DNA of 64,000 nt, taken from Dipylidium caninum. Taxonomy: Eukaryota > Platyhelminthes > Cestoda > Cyclophyllidea > Dipylidiidae. Location of the stretch: the NCBI GenBank assembly GCA_017562135.1, contig QEYB01001003.1, positions 1 to 64,000 of the forward strand, written 5' to 3'. Each line of letters begins with the position of its first letter. Position 1 is the stretch's first letter. Below are positions 49,965 to 60,699 of the stretch, in pieces. The notes beneath the pieces were generated by a model. It had not been told where the DNA came from. It worked only from the letters and a program-made list of their open reading frames with translations, and did not search any database. A program made the translations under genes and the position numbers.

Positions 49965-50270
49965 ATGGTGCATTTATTTTTCGTGGCAGAACGCGCTATC
50001 GATCATACACCTATTACCAATCAGAAACCACTGACCTTGAGGCGACCAATGGAAAAAGGCGGAAATGAACGTATTCAGAAGACTCCCTCCTCCGATACGG
50101 CGGTGACATCAAAGTCTTTTATTGACCCCTCAGAGTTCCCATTGGCCGATGACTTGGGAGACCCCGAACTTAATCTTCTAAAAGCCTGTCGAAGATCCTC
50201 CCTCCGTCAGGGCAATCCTCAATTCGGGTTGGTTCCCTTAATTGGAGATTGTCGTACTTTCCTCCTCTAA
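49965..50270 (+). other. Open frame, possible exon of unknown gene
   Basis: About 100 codons, polar and protein-like, including PSEFPLADDLGDPELNLLKA and CRRSSLRQGNPQFGLVPL. It ends at a stop 60 nt before an AG acceptor that leads into the next open segment (50310-50615). An exon is plausible, but no domain was recognised and the joining phase is unsolved. Confidence 0.3.
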
Positions 50271-50309
50271 GTAGGACTCATTTTATATCCTGCGTTTAGT
50301 ACCTCTGGC

Positions 50310-50615
50310 AGGAGTTCGACGTCGAAAGCACAGCGACAAACCAGTCTAAATAGTATCACAGATTGCAGTATGAGTAGCGGCTTCGTCAGCGACGTTTCCA
50401 GTGCAACTGCTTCCACGCGCTATCCCAGCTTCTCCCTCGCCAGTATGGACTCCTTGGAGGCTCTCGAAGCAGCCTGGCCGAAACTTGCAGACATGCATTT
50501 ACCTTCATCCAGTGGTGTAGAGCCAACGAAACGAAATAAGAAGATGGCGAGTAACAACGGTCAAAAGAAAAACAAGCGTGAGTCAAAACGTCAATTTAAG
50601 GAATTACCGCCTTAA
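50310..50615 (+). other. Open frame, Ser-rich with Lys-rich tail, possible exon
   Basis: After a CTGGCAG acceptor the frame runs about 100 codons to TAA at 50613-50615. It contains SGFVSDVSSATASTRYPSF, then SMDSLEALEAAWPKLADM and a basic tail (KRNKKMASNNGQKKNKRESK). The Ser-rich then Lys-rich composition resembles a disordered regulatory region. It is possibly part of the Headcase gene or the end of a separate small gene. Function unknown. Confidence 0.35.
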
Positions 50616-50970
50616 CGCTAATGCCAATAAAACGTAAGAGAGGTGTATAGAAAGAAAATAGAATAATCGTCGGCTACTGTAAATGGTTTTTGTCAAGGGG
50701 TCAAGTTTAACTGCTCCGGACTGTTTTCTTGCCACCAAAGTTCATCACGTAATTGGCGGTGGCGTAACACCTTGGAATCGTCATCGCCACCAAACAATCA
50801 ACGCTCCACAATATGTGACCTTGGCATTAATTACTTCACTACACAGTTTCACCATATAATCTCACTAACTTGACTGTCACTTTACTTAACTTAATCACCA
50901 ACTATTATTTCCTTCTATCACCGTCGGTCCAAATGTTCCGCAACATCTCTTGTCACCACCGACTGTGGAG

Positions 50971-51146
50971 CCCTTTGCAATTTACCTTGGTTGGCTCTCC
51001 TTCGTCTGGAGGAGTCGCCGAGACGTAGAGACAACACGCGGTGGGAAGAAGAAGCTGCTTCTCTGTTGGGCCTGTCAGCAGGGAAGCAGCCTTCTCTTCC
51101 CATTAATTCCGTTAAGTTCTCTTCCGTGTCGATGTCTTCCAGAGGA
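50971..51146 (+). CDS. HECA: Candidate upstream exon of the Headcase homologue
   Basis: An open segment ending SVSMSSRG meets a strong GTGAGT donor at 51147 in phase 0. The next strong acceptor that keeps the frame is at 52013, the start of the recognisable Headcase segment. The sequence is polar (LRLEESPRRRDNTRWEEEA) with no diagnostic motif. The upstream edge is a guess. Confidence 0.35.
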
Positions 51147-51756
51147 GTGAGTGGCCGAATAACTCGAAGAAGGAGCTGTCAGGGGCTGTGCAGCTTTGGA
51201 GCCTGCCACACAGAGTCGTGTCTGGCAAAAGATTGGCGGTAAACAAGCTGACTTCCCCCAGATACTGGTCGGAGGACGCAAGTTGCAGAGAGTTCTTAGT
51301 GCAACCATCCTAATCGCTAGTCGCACTTCGCTGAATTCCATCGCCAAACATGTAATGTATTTAAAAATCATTGGAATTGAGTTGGTCCCTGCATCCAACC
51401 GCCTTATTCTCCTCACCGCCTTGGCTAATGCTGGAAATTTTATCCCGTACGACCTACGGAATGTGGTCCGGCAGTTTCAATTCCAGGCGCGAGTTTTCCT
51501 CGGTAGCCTCCGTCCGCCGACGTGAGACGAAAGTCCGTGTCGGGTCGTCTCACTTGTCACGCGTTTGGTGGTAATCGGAAATGGCCAGCCGCGGTATGAC
51601 CCAAACACTGCGATGCACAAAACTCGTTAGCAGACCAGGTCGTTTTGCCTAGGAGTCGGAGTCTTGATGGCAGAAATGTTCCATACTTGTGGAAGGGCGT
51701 CGATTAGGCTTGTGGTCTGCACGCCGCATCAACTTATTTCCTCCTCAGAGGTCATT

Positions 51757-51796
51757 TTCTCCTTCTCCTTTTCCTTTTCCTCCTCCTCCTCCTCCT
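51757..51796. repeat. Pyrimidine-rich (TCC/TTCC)n repeat
   Basis: Imperfect CTT/TCC units ending in six TCC copies, located in the presumed intron upstream of the first recognised Headcase exon. Confidence 0.7.
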
Positions 51797-52012
51797 GGTC
51801 ATTTTCATGCTCTACTCTTCCTCTCACTCTTTACGTGTCTGCTTCTCTTCCACCCCCGTGGTGAAGTGTCATTCAGCGGCGAAACACAAGCTAAAACTCT
51901 AGGCGGGGAGCAGCTTGCCAGTTGACAGCTATCGAAGTGGTTTGGTCAGGCCAAATATTGAACTTTATTTGCCTTCATTTTATAAACTTTTGCTCTGTCA
52001 ATTCTTTTACAG

Positions 52013-54897
52013 AACGTGTGTTTTTTAGGCCTAGTAGATGTTCGTCAACGTTCCGGATCCATGGCAGCTGGCACAATTTCTACCGATCTCCAAAGTGACC
52101 AACATGTCCAACGGAGCATCTCTTCTTCCGTCCCAGTCCTCAACTCCGGCACACGCCAATTCAATGCCAAAGGGAACATCTTCCGCCAGCGAAAGGACTT
52201 TTCTGTATTTAAGGTGGGCCTTGTCAACTTCACCTTCATAAATCGTTTTTGTCAGAGCGAAAATAGCCACGCTCCTCTTGTCGCGCGTGTAGCGGCTGCA
52301 GGCGTGGAAGCGCAACGGCTACTTCATCCAGCTGGAGGATGACAGTTGCACAGGCAACGAGGACACACGCGCCTTCGTCCTCTGCCAGTTGACAGGCCAC
52401 GGGGCCGCGGAGGTGCAGTGTCTGGCGTGCTCTCGCCTCCTCCCCATCTACGACCACTTCCCCCTCCTCGACGGCGCCCTCTTCCTCTCGCCGCTCCGTC
52501 ATCGCGGCGGTCTCCAGGTGGGTTGCCACTTCCATGCGTTTAAGGTCGCTCTGAAAGGCCCCGCTACACTTCGTGACGCAGACCTCATGTGGCCATTTGG
52601 CCAAAGGTACTTCGCCTATCCAGAGGTACCGTGGCAACCTACAGTCCTATGGCACAGCACCTTACTTCCTGGCGAATTTGTCAATCCTCAACATTATCCT
52701 AATCTCATAAACCATTTTTTGCATACACGACGCAAAAGTGTGTGAATCTCGGCCAACCTGTGTGTGGCTCGGTAGCCCGTCCGTCCACCTCGAAAGCGTT
52801 GGACGCACCACGCCCTGCTCACTGCGACCGGCGCCTACTCAGGCGTCGAGAGAGTCGTTGGACCTAGCGTCCAAGTTAACGGCGTCCAACTTTGGGTGCT
52901 ACTTTGATCGGCTGAGTCTACAACAGCCTTGATTTTGCCGTCATGCTCTCAGGCAACAGTGAAATGGCGTCTTCACCGACCTCTTCTTCCCATTTCACCA
53001 TTAAGGACATTGGCAGCCGAAAATTCTCATTGCCTCATCTGGAGATCGCACTGTTTAAACGTCTTCACTGTCTTACCTTATTGGGTGGGTAGCTTGCAAC
53101 GCGCTCCACACAGGGCTCTCGGCTCTGTCCCGACCAGTTGCTCCATGGGACTTCGGTCTCCTGGGATTCCCGTCAATTGTCACGACATTGGCACGAAATA
53201 GGGCATTCTTACTTCACAGGTCTAGATCGACTTGTCTCCTTGTCCCTCCACCCTCGACATAAGCTGCCACGATGTGTTCAAGCTTTGAGAAGAGAACCGG
53301 CCGCAAGGAGAAGTAGCGATTTGCTTCATTCAGCCCTCTTTTTTCCATACTTGTACGATGAGTATCCCGCCTCTTAAGATTCATTTTTCAGTTGAAATTT
53401 AAGAAGTTAGAACAAACCGAGGTCTTTGCAATTTTTTCATCAATGAGGTGGCAGTCTAGCGTACCGGCCGTCCTCCTAATGCTGGGTAGTGTGCGGGTAG
53501 GATGCCTAAAAGAGTTATTTTCGAGGTGTCAGAAGATTTTGACCCCACGACTAGTCCCAACTTCCCTCGTGGCCTTCAAATAGGTAACCTGGAGCGTCCC
53601 TCTGCCCCCCTCGGTCATCGCGAGTGTAGGAAGCCATGATGGTGGCCCCACAACCACCTTCTTCGCGGGTCAGCTAATGCAAAATGACCTCGCTCCGCCT
53701 CCAGGTTGTACGGGGCCGCGACAGCAGCATCAGCAGCAGGTCCACCATCATCACAACCCGCCAGGCCATCAACGCGTACAAGCGTCGATTAGCCAGAGGC
53801 GCTTCCTCCATGCCATCTGCATGGCCTGTATGCACAGCATTGAAACTGAGGGAGGCGACGACAATGACGCCGTTCATGACTCTGAGAGATTGCCGCAAAT
53901 CATCTGCAAGTTTTGCCGCACTTCCTGGTGTGGTGAGTACATTTGCGTGGGTTTTGAGTAAATTTGCAGGCTTACTGCTAGTCGAGGCTGGCTCAACGGA
54001 ACAAGCGGTAGCTATGCTCCATCCACGAGAGAGGAGAGAGAGGCTGTTCAACGGCCTGGCCGGGGGACATATAAGACATCAAGGTGACCAGCCTTGTGTG
54101 AACAAAATTGTTATAATTTTGTTTGGGTTTTGTCACACCTCATCTTTCTCAATTGCGTACCACGGAAATTCGATGGACTCTATTTTTCCTTGTACACTCA
54201 GATAGGAGCCCTAATTCGACGGTTTTGTCGGTGTCTTTCTCTGAAAGTCGAGCAGATCACGCCTGAACTGACAGGATAGACTCAAAAGCCGATTGACACC
54301 GCCACAACAAGCGGTTGTTTCAATTCGAATGGGAAGTAGCAATTGCATTCAATATCCGCGAGATGCGACTCAAACATTTCTGTCATCTGACCTTCGTGGG
54401 GGTAGTGTCAGTCTGAGAGCAACAGGTGTAGCAGAGCAGTGTGCGTCGACTATGACAATCGCCTGGAACCCATGTTGCCACTTAGGGCTTGGCGTGTTTA
54501 AACGCGTTATTGAGTGTCGCAGATAATTTTGCATTACATGGAGCCAAAGGTCTCACCAAGTTGTGTGTACGCTTCAAAAACCACCTAAAAGCACCCACTT
54601 TTGTTTGGTTGTGCAGGCTCTACCTTGCTGATTGGAGGATTGTACACCTACGACCTTTTCGCCTGCTCACCGTGTTGCGCGGAACACCTACGATGCAAGT
54701 CTTGTGGCCTCCGGCCTCTAGTACAGAGGAATGAAGACAAAGACGCCGGAAGTGTTGACGAGGAAACAAACCTTCTCCAACCTCTTCCTTACTTTAGTCA
54801 ATACAGTCAACTCCTATGTTGTCAGCACTGTCGTGCTGTCGACTATCACTTTATCAAACCTTTCGATGATATGTATGACGTCCATGTGCCCTCATAG
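52013..54897 (+). CDS. HECA: Headcase protein homologue (C-terminal half)
   Basis: Headcase proteins are conserved cytoplasmic regulators of differentiation and growth, linked in insects to imaginal cell fate and in vertebrates to proliferation. Exons: 52013-52213 (ends NIFRQRKDFSVFK), 52293-52517, about 53725-53932, and 54617-54897. The second encodes EDDSCTGNEDTRAFVLC, VQCLACSRLLPIYDHFPLLD and GALFLSPLRH. The third encodes HAICMACMHSIE, an acidic loop and IICKFCRTSWCG. The last encodes GGLYTYDLFACSPCC, LRCKSCG, FSQYSQLLCCQHC and VDYHFIKPF. The repeated CxxC pairs and the order of blocks match the family's zinc-binding C-terminus. Donors are GTGGGC, GTGGGT and GTGAGT. The acceptor of exon 3 is uncertain. 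The family's N-terminal Cys-rich domain was not found upstream. Confidence 0.88.
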
Positions 54898-55894
54898 ACT
54901 ATATCCTATGTCCCAAAGCGCGGTCCTCCTCGCTCAACTACTTTTGCCTCCTCCTATATCCCTTTATGTTTGAAGCTTAGGACATCTATGCACGATTGCA
55001 TGTATCTAGGGATGCATTATGGGCTACTGGCATGAATATATGCGTATGCGTGTGTGCCTATCAAAGGTTTCCTTTCCTATTTAACTTGTACTCTGTCATG
55101 AGCTGCTAGTTATGCGAAAACACAATCATCAATTAGGGCGTAACATTTCGCCTTACAGTAGGAATGTCGGATTCTTCGTGTATATCGTACGAATACTCAG
55201 CGTGTGTCATTTACTGGAAGCTCATTCGTGAGCTGTGAAAATGAGAGCCCTTGTCAGACCGGCCTCTAACAATCCAAGATACATATGACCAGACGGATAT
55301 TTAAAAAATAGCAAACAATTTAGCTTTCGTTTAAGCTCGAGAAGTGGAGTGATTTACAGGCATTGATAATCACATTTAGATAAGAAAGGACACTAAGTAC
55401 TATTTAGAATACCTATTTCCTCGACTATAGGTGAGTTAGTTAATGGGAAAATAACAATAACGAAAGTCGTCTTGGCACTAACTCTTTGAGGCGGGACGCC
55501 CGCTTCTAACTTCCGTAAAAGACGATTATTCTATTCAGGAGACACTATGGAATTTTTGGCCATTGTACGGCTTACTTTTGTCAGCACCTGTGATGCATGG
55601 CCATGTAATCTAATAGGTACCAGGAATAAGAGATATGTGCAGTTTATACTCGTAATATTGTCAATAATGTTAAGTTCATGCCTATAAAAAATGTATGGAG
55701 CAAATGTGCAAGAGAACACACCTGAACAAACAGAATCGTGGATATTGCACGCTTTAGTATTCAATATCCAACGCTAAATTTGGCACGTGTAGACCAATTA
55801 GATGACTATAAAATTTCCGGACCTTCACTTTCTCATGTCCACATTTGTTTTACTTAATTTACAACGCAGCGAGACTTTCGTAGTCTGACGGAAT
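54898..55894. other. Intergenic region between HECA and UQCRC2
   Basis: About 1 kb, A/T-rich, holding the Headcase 3' UTR and the UQCRC2 upstream region. A pyrimidine-rich tract ending ACGCAG lies about 20 nt before the UQCRC2 ATG. It could be a 5'-UTR intron acceptor or a trans-splice site. Confidence 0.5.
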
Positions 55895-57667
55895 ATGAGG
55901 TTGGCGCCTGGCTTCTCACGGGTTCTCACTTTGCCCCTGAGGAAGACAGGGTTGTCTGTTCTAAAACCCAATGCAGCCCTTTCGGAAAGCGCGGTTTCTG
56001 TAGTTGAAAATAGCAACGGCTTACAGGTGAGTTGTTTCTAGTCCTTCCCCAAAAGTCGAACGTCTTCTGTTGTGTGGTAAATTCATAACATTGCAAAACT
56101 TTTCCAACACTTCGCAACCCAATCCACCATGTCATTATGGAATGTGTGCATCTCTGCATTGGCAGTACGTTTGTCTTCCCAAACCTAATGCTTGGAACGG
56201 TCTCGCCCGTATCGCGGCAATTTTCAACGCCGGGTCTCGTTTTGAATCTGACCCACGTATTCACGGTATTACGCATCTTATCCGACGTAGCTGTGGCATA
56301 TCTACCACAACTACACTGCTGTTAATTTGACCCGACATGTTCAGCAAATGGGTTGTCGCCTTCAGTGAGTTTTTTCTAGCTCTTTGTTCATTTTACCTCT
56401 TGCATTAACATCTTTTTGTGTGCTTCGTAGCTGTCACACAACACGCGAACATATGATTTATACTGCTGACGTTGCTCCGAATCTTGCTCCCCGAGCTGGC
56501 TTGATCCTTGCCACAATGGCTACTCAGACAGCCTTCTACGATTGGGAATTGAAAGATCAAGTGTACAAACTAATGAAGAAAGACATTGACATGCTCAATA
56601 GGCGCCGGTTTGACGTTTGTAAGTGTAGTGTTTAACTTACTTTCACTGATTCCAGTAACCGTAGAACTGCTTCATGAAGCAGCCTTCGGGCAACATCCGC
56701 ATGGTGTTGGCCTTGGAAACTCTCTCTTTGCTGACATTAATCGCATCGGAACCTACACAATTGATGATATTGAAGCCTTCTTGGGCTCCCCACTACACTC
56801 CTGCTAACGCGCTCTTCATTGTTACCGGTTGCGGCCCAAATTTTGATGGTATACAAATCTGTGACACGATGAACGATGCCGCCCTTTTCCGGACCCCAAC
56901 GCTTCCGATAACATCCGCAGCAAGACATACATTCGTCGGTGGTGAAAGACGCCGTGAAATGACTGGTTCAGAATCTACTTATGCAGCACTAGCATGGCCC
57001 ACTTCCGGTGGCCATATGGGCGAGAGTTTAGAATCTCTAATTCTTTCCATTTACGCAACGGCACTGACCTCTCCATGCCAGAGCATTGCTTTTGGTTCGA
57101 CGGGAGGTTTGGTGCCACCGACATCCGGTGCAGTCGTAACTCCAGTTCACTTTACATACTCTGATCATGGTCTTTTTGGAATCTTGGTTACTGGTACGGA
57201 GGGAAAGGTGGTTGGAGACCAATTGGTCTTGGCTAGAAAGGCTCTATGTAAGCTGGCAGAGACAGGAATGAATGAAGAGCAATTTGAACGTGCGAAGCAA
57301 GTTTACAACTTATTCCCTTTCCAAGATTTACTTTTGTAGAGCTCGCTTTAAGGGAAATTTGGCGATGCGAATGGAAAATATCCACTTTTTGGCGGAGGAC
57401 ATCGCGGTGCAGTTGTTGTGTTGCAATCGTGGCGGTAATGCACAATGTTCAAACGACTCGGGTATTCGTTCGATGGACGATATCTGCCTCGCGGTGGATC
57501 GGCTTGGTTTAACCGAGGTCAATAAGGTAGGCTGGATTGCATGAAATGTCGAATACTCCTCTATTTAGGTGTTTAAGGACACTGTGAAGTCAACAAGAAT
57601 GGCTTTGTCAACTGTAGGAACGAATATTGCTTATGTACCACCCTTGGAGACTCTGAAAACGGTTTAG
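55895..57667 (+). CDS. UQCRC2: Cytochrome b-c1 complex subunit 2, mitochondrial (core protein 2)
   Basis: Structural core subunit of respiratory complex III on the matrix side of the inner membrane; an M16-peptidase-fold protein. Exons: 55895-56026, 56166-56364, 56431-56618, 56656-57296, 57340-57526, 57569-57667. The basic N-terminus (MRLAPGFSRVLTLPLRK) resembles a mitochondrial presequence. Then come FNAGSRFES, ITHLIRR where active M16 enzymes have HxxEH, NLTRHVQQMGCRL, DDIEAF and ANALFIVTG. GGLVPP, FTYSDHGLFGI, ARFKGNLAMRMEN and a C-terminal VFKDTVKSTRMALSTVG follow. The missing zinc/catalytic residues are normal for core 2. Two single-base frame breaks occur (near 56308 and 56787). Intron 4 is GC-AG and 43 nt; introns 2, 3 and 5 are 66, 37 and 42 nt. 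Confidence 0.92.
57297..57339 (+). other. UQCRC2: 43-nt GC-AG intron in UQCRC2
   Basis: The exon ends GCG AA, followed by GCAAGT, and the intron closes with TTTTGTAG. Using this GC donor gives ERAKARFKGNLAM in frame; the only nearby GT (57301) gives a phase that does not fit the next exon. GC-AG introns with a GCAAGT donor are a known minor class of U2 introns. Confidence 0.75.
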
Positions 57668-58967
57668 ATTGCTCTCAGGAATTATAATAGACTTTTAATG
57701 GAATTCACTTTTTTGATCTACTAATCTTGCCTTCTCTGTTCCCTCGACGACACGCTTACATTATCGGAGATAACTCGCTCAGGTACAACTTATGTATCCA
57801 ATTTAAAGACAATTTTGGTCATCTTTTTAATGCATTCTCTTAAACGTTTGCTTTGCTGAGCCTTCTGACCACAACTGGGGTGTGGTGTACTAGGACAGAT
57901 GGCAATATAGAGCAACTTATAAGCTATTAATGGAACTTTTAATTACGTTTAAAGCTTTGTTAACTCATTTCTGATGTTTGTTATTGGTTGTCGACGCTTT
58001 TCTTCGGTGAGGATTTAAGTCTCCATATCTTGAATAATTTCTTGAAGTTAACTAAGGTATTTTTCCGCTTAGGGTTTTGCCTTCACAGGCTCAAAATTGA
58101 TATTTCTCGTTCGTGAAACGTGTTACCTGTTATGTTATTAATTCACCCAACTACGTGAGACTAGTACAAAAAAATTGTCATTCGATAGAAATTTTAAAAA
58201 TCGTGTTTAAACTGACATTAGGGAAACTTGAATTCTTAGGACTAAACTCCAGCACTGGTGATCACGAATGATTTATATCCTGACCCATGTTGGCCCTTGT
58301 CCATAGTTATATAAGCAATGTCGTACCTTGATTTTGTGCGAAATGAAGGTACCAGTGAAGAAACGGTGCCATAACACGCCCAAATGGTAGGTCGGCACTG
58401 TGATGGGATAGGATATCACAATAAGTATTTTGACAATTCTTAAGGGAGCTAATGGGCTGGCGGTTACGAAACGTCGGAGACCAAGGTATGGGGCCCATGC
58501 GTGTTTTTATTGACAGGTTATCAGAACATTTTGAATTAGGGATTAAATTAAATGGACTGGTGTGGGGTGTTGTTGGCTGGAAAATGGTGGCAGGTTTTGA
58601 CATTTCACTTAAGTGTGTACCGAAGAAAAATAAATTTAGAAATTTTTGGTTAACATGGTCTTCTAATTTACAATCCCTTAAAAGTTTAGATTTTAATTTA
58701 TCTTAGAAAAAATAAGCAAAGATGACAGTGGCTAGGAAAAAAATTGTGAAACTACCAATTACTAATACGTCATCCGCGCACAGCTTTTTTAACAGAATAA
58801 AAAACTGATTTTATTTATTTCATTAAATGATATAAGCGTTTTTGCATAACTTCAAGGTTTGCCAACCGTAAAAATAATAATCATCTGTTGTTTGAATTAT
58901 TTAGCAAGTGTAGTGAATATTTCCGTCAATTGCCTCGACCGTGTGTACGATGCGGCTATAGCCTGCG
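57668..58967. other. Intergenic region between UQCRC2 and SERBP1 homologue
   Basis: About 1.3 kb, A/T-rich. It contains the UQCRC2 3' UTR and presumably the promoter of the downstream gene. Short open frames of 84-98 codons at 58307-58706 on both strands are not supported by any motif. Confidence 0.55.
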
Positions 58968-60699
58968 ATGACTAGTGCAGTTCACGAGTACACCTATTCT
59001 GTTCAAGTTAAAAGTCGGTTCGATTTGCTTGCGCGCGACGATTTTAACAGCGAAGATCCCGACATCCTCTTGGGAAAGCTCCGGTCGCATAAACGCGAGC
59101 CAAAGTCTGCCGGGAAAGAAGGTGGGTTATTTTCCATTGCTGGCATACGTAATAGCACTCGAAAAGTCAAACAAGGAGATTGTCGAACCTCCCCCAAAGA
59201 GCGCTCAGACCAATCGCAGTGAACTCCGTGTAGTCGAACAAAAAGCTGACGCCCCCGATGCATCTTCCAACGTCCCGAACCGCGTTAATCATCGTTCTCG
59301 AGGTAGCATGTCCCGGAGTAAGCCTTCTAAGGCGAACGACAAACGTGAATTTGATCGACACTCGAGATCTGATAAGACGTAGGTTATGTCCACATCGCAA
59401 TAATGATGATTCGTTATCCCTGTCCGATAGCTGAAGAACCAATCTAACTGATTTTTACTCTATAAGATCTTCGTTAGATTAGAACTCGAACTACACATTT
59501 GTCACTTTCTCTTTAGTGGTATTAAACCGGTCATTAAAAAAGATGGCCACGGTACAGGAAACTGGGGTACAATCGAAGATGAACTTGAAGCCCAAATGGC
59601 CGAGGTTATTCTAGAGCCCACAGCTGAAGAGGAGTCGCAGAAAGAGAAGCTTCTTGAACCGGTTTCGGAGCCCGACAAACCTGTTGAAGAAGAGCCCAAA
59701 ACATTAACCTTAAAGGAATACCGTGAACAGCTTAAATCTTCTAAGGCGCAAGTGCGACTTGCCACCAAAGGCACCCGCTCTCCTAACGACGGAAAGAATG
59801 TGTTTTCCGACATGGTCCAAGTGCACAGTTCAAAGCCGTTGAAAAATGATGTCGAGGTAGTCTTGGAGGATGTGCCCAAGGGGGACGTGGACGCACCTGC
59901 CTTCTTTGAATTTGGACGTGGCAGGCCTACGCCTCGGGGACGTGGCGGACGGTCTGCCAATGCCGAGTTCCGAGGCCGCGGCGCTGGTGTTCGTCCTGAT
60001 CGACGATTTCGCGAGGAACCGCAGGTGGAGAATGAGCCGCAGGGAGAGCAGCAGGCAATAGAGTCGCCAGAAGATATGGAGGCGCCCAATGAAACCGGTG
60101 AAAGACCGATGTCGCGTGGAGGCCGCGGGGGAGAACGACGTTTTCGAGCTCGTGGTCGTGGCTTTTTGCCTCGCGGCCGTGGTATCTTTTTCAGTGATCG
60201 TGGCCGGGGTGGTTTTCATCCAGACAGAGGTCGCGGTCGTGGAGGTTTTAATCCAAATCGAGGTCGTGGTGTCAGTTATGAGGAGCGGGGTCGTGGCGGT
60301 TTCCATGAAGATCGTGGCCGTGGCGGTTTCCATGAAGATCGTGGCCGTGGCGGCTTCCATGAGGATCGCGGACGTGGCGGCTTCAATCCAGATCGCGGCC
60401 GTGGCGGCCCCGTCGGGGATCGCGGTCGTGGCACCTTCAATGATGAACGTGGACGCGGAAGAGGTGGCGCCTCGGGCGCTGGTGATCGCCCAAATTTTCG
60501 GGGCGCGAGAGGCGGTGGTAGAGGGATGCGGAGTTTTGGTCCTCGTGGTGGTAATTTTGGCCCAGGTGGTTTCAGACGTGCTCGAGGTGTCTTCGATAAC
60601 GCGCAGGATAGTCGAGGAGGATTCAATGGTGGACCTCCTGTCGCTGTGATTACTGCTCCCTCAATGGACAGTGATGCGGACTTTCCTGCTCTTAAGTAA
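58968..60699 (+). CDS. SERBP1: SERBP1/HABP4-family RNA-binding protein (RGG-rich)
   Basis: Family members bind mRNA and ribosomes, occupying the mRNA channel of idle 80S ribosomes, and are cytoplasmic or nuclear. Exons: 58968-59121, 59156-59378, 59517-60699 (about 519 residues). The start MTSAVHEYTYSVQVKSRFDL leads into the conserved FDxLxxDD acidic start. Exon 2 ends KREFDRHSRSDK, and exon 3 gives GHGTGNWGTIEDEL, the defining HABP4/PAI-RBP1 motif, then LTLKEYREQL. A long RGG/RG region follows, and the protein ends DSDADFPALK, as relatives end in a DxxFPAL motif. Intron 1 is just 34 nt. The RGG region is longer than in vertebrate SERBP1 and placed after, not before, the KREFDRHS block. The symbol denotes the family; HABP4 is equally possible. 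Confidence 0.9.
60289..60396 (+). repeat. SERBP1: In-frame 27-bp tandem repeat encoding GRGGFHEDR units
   Basis: Four consecutive 9-residue units (three GRGGFHEDR, one GRGGFNPDR) inside exon 3. Degenerate units with spaced RGRGG flank it on both sides (about 60180-60480). The units are nearly identical at DNA level, indicating recent slippage or unequal crossover. Confidence 0.85.

Noticed and set aside
59830..60649. Long open frames overlapping the RGG exon in other frames and on the minus strand
   Set aside because: Shadows of the repetitive GC-rich RGG coding sequence; the recognised frame has the family motifs and stop.
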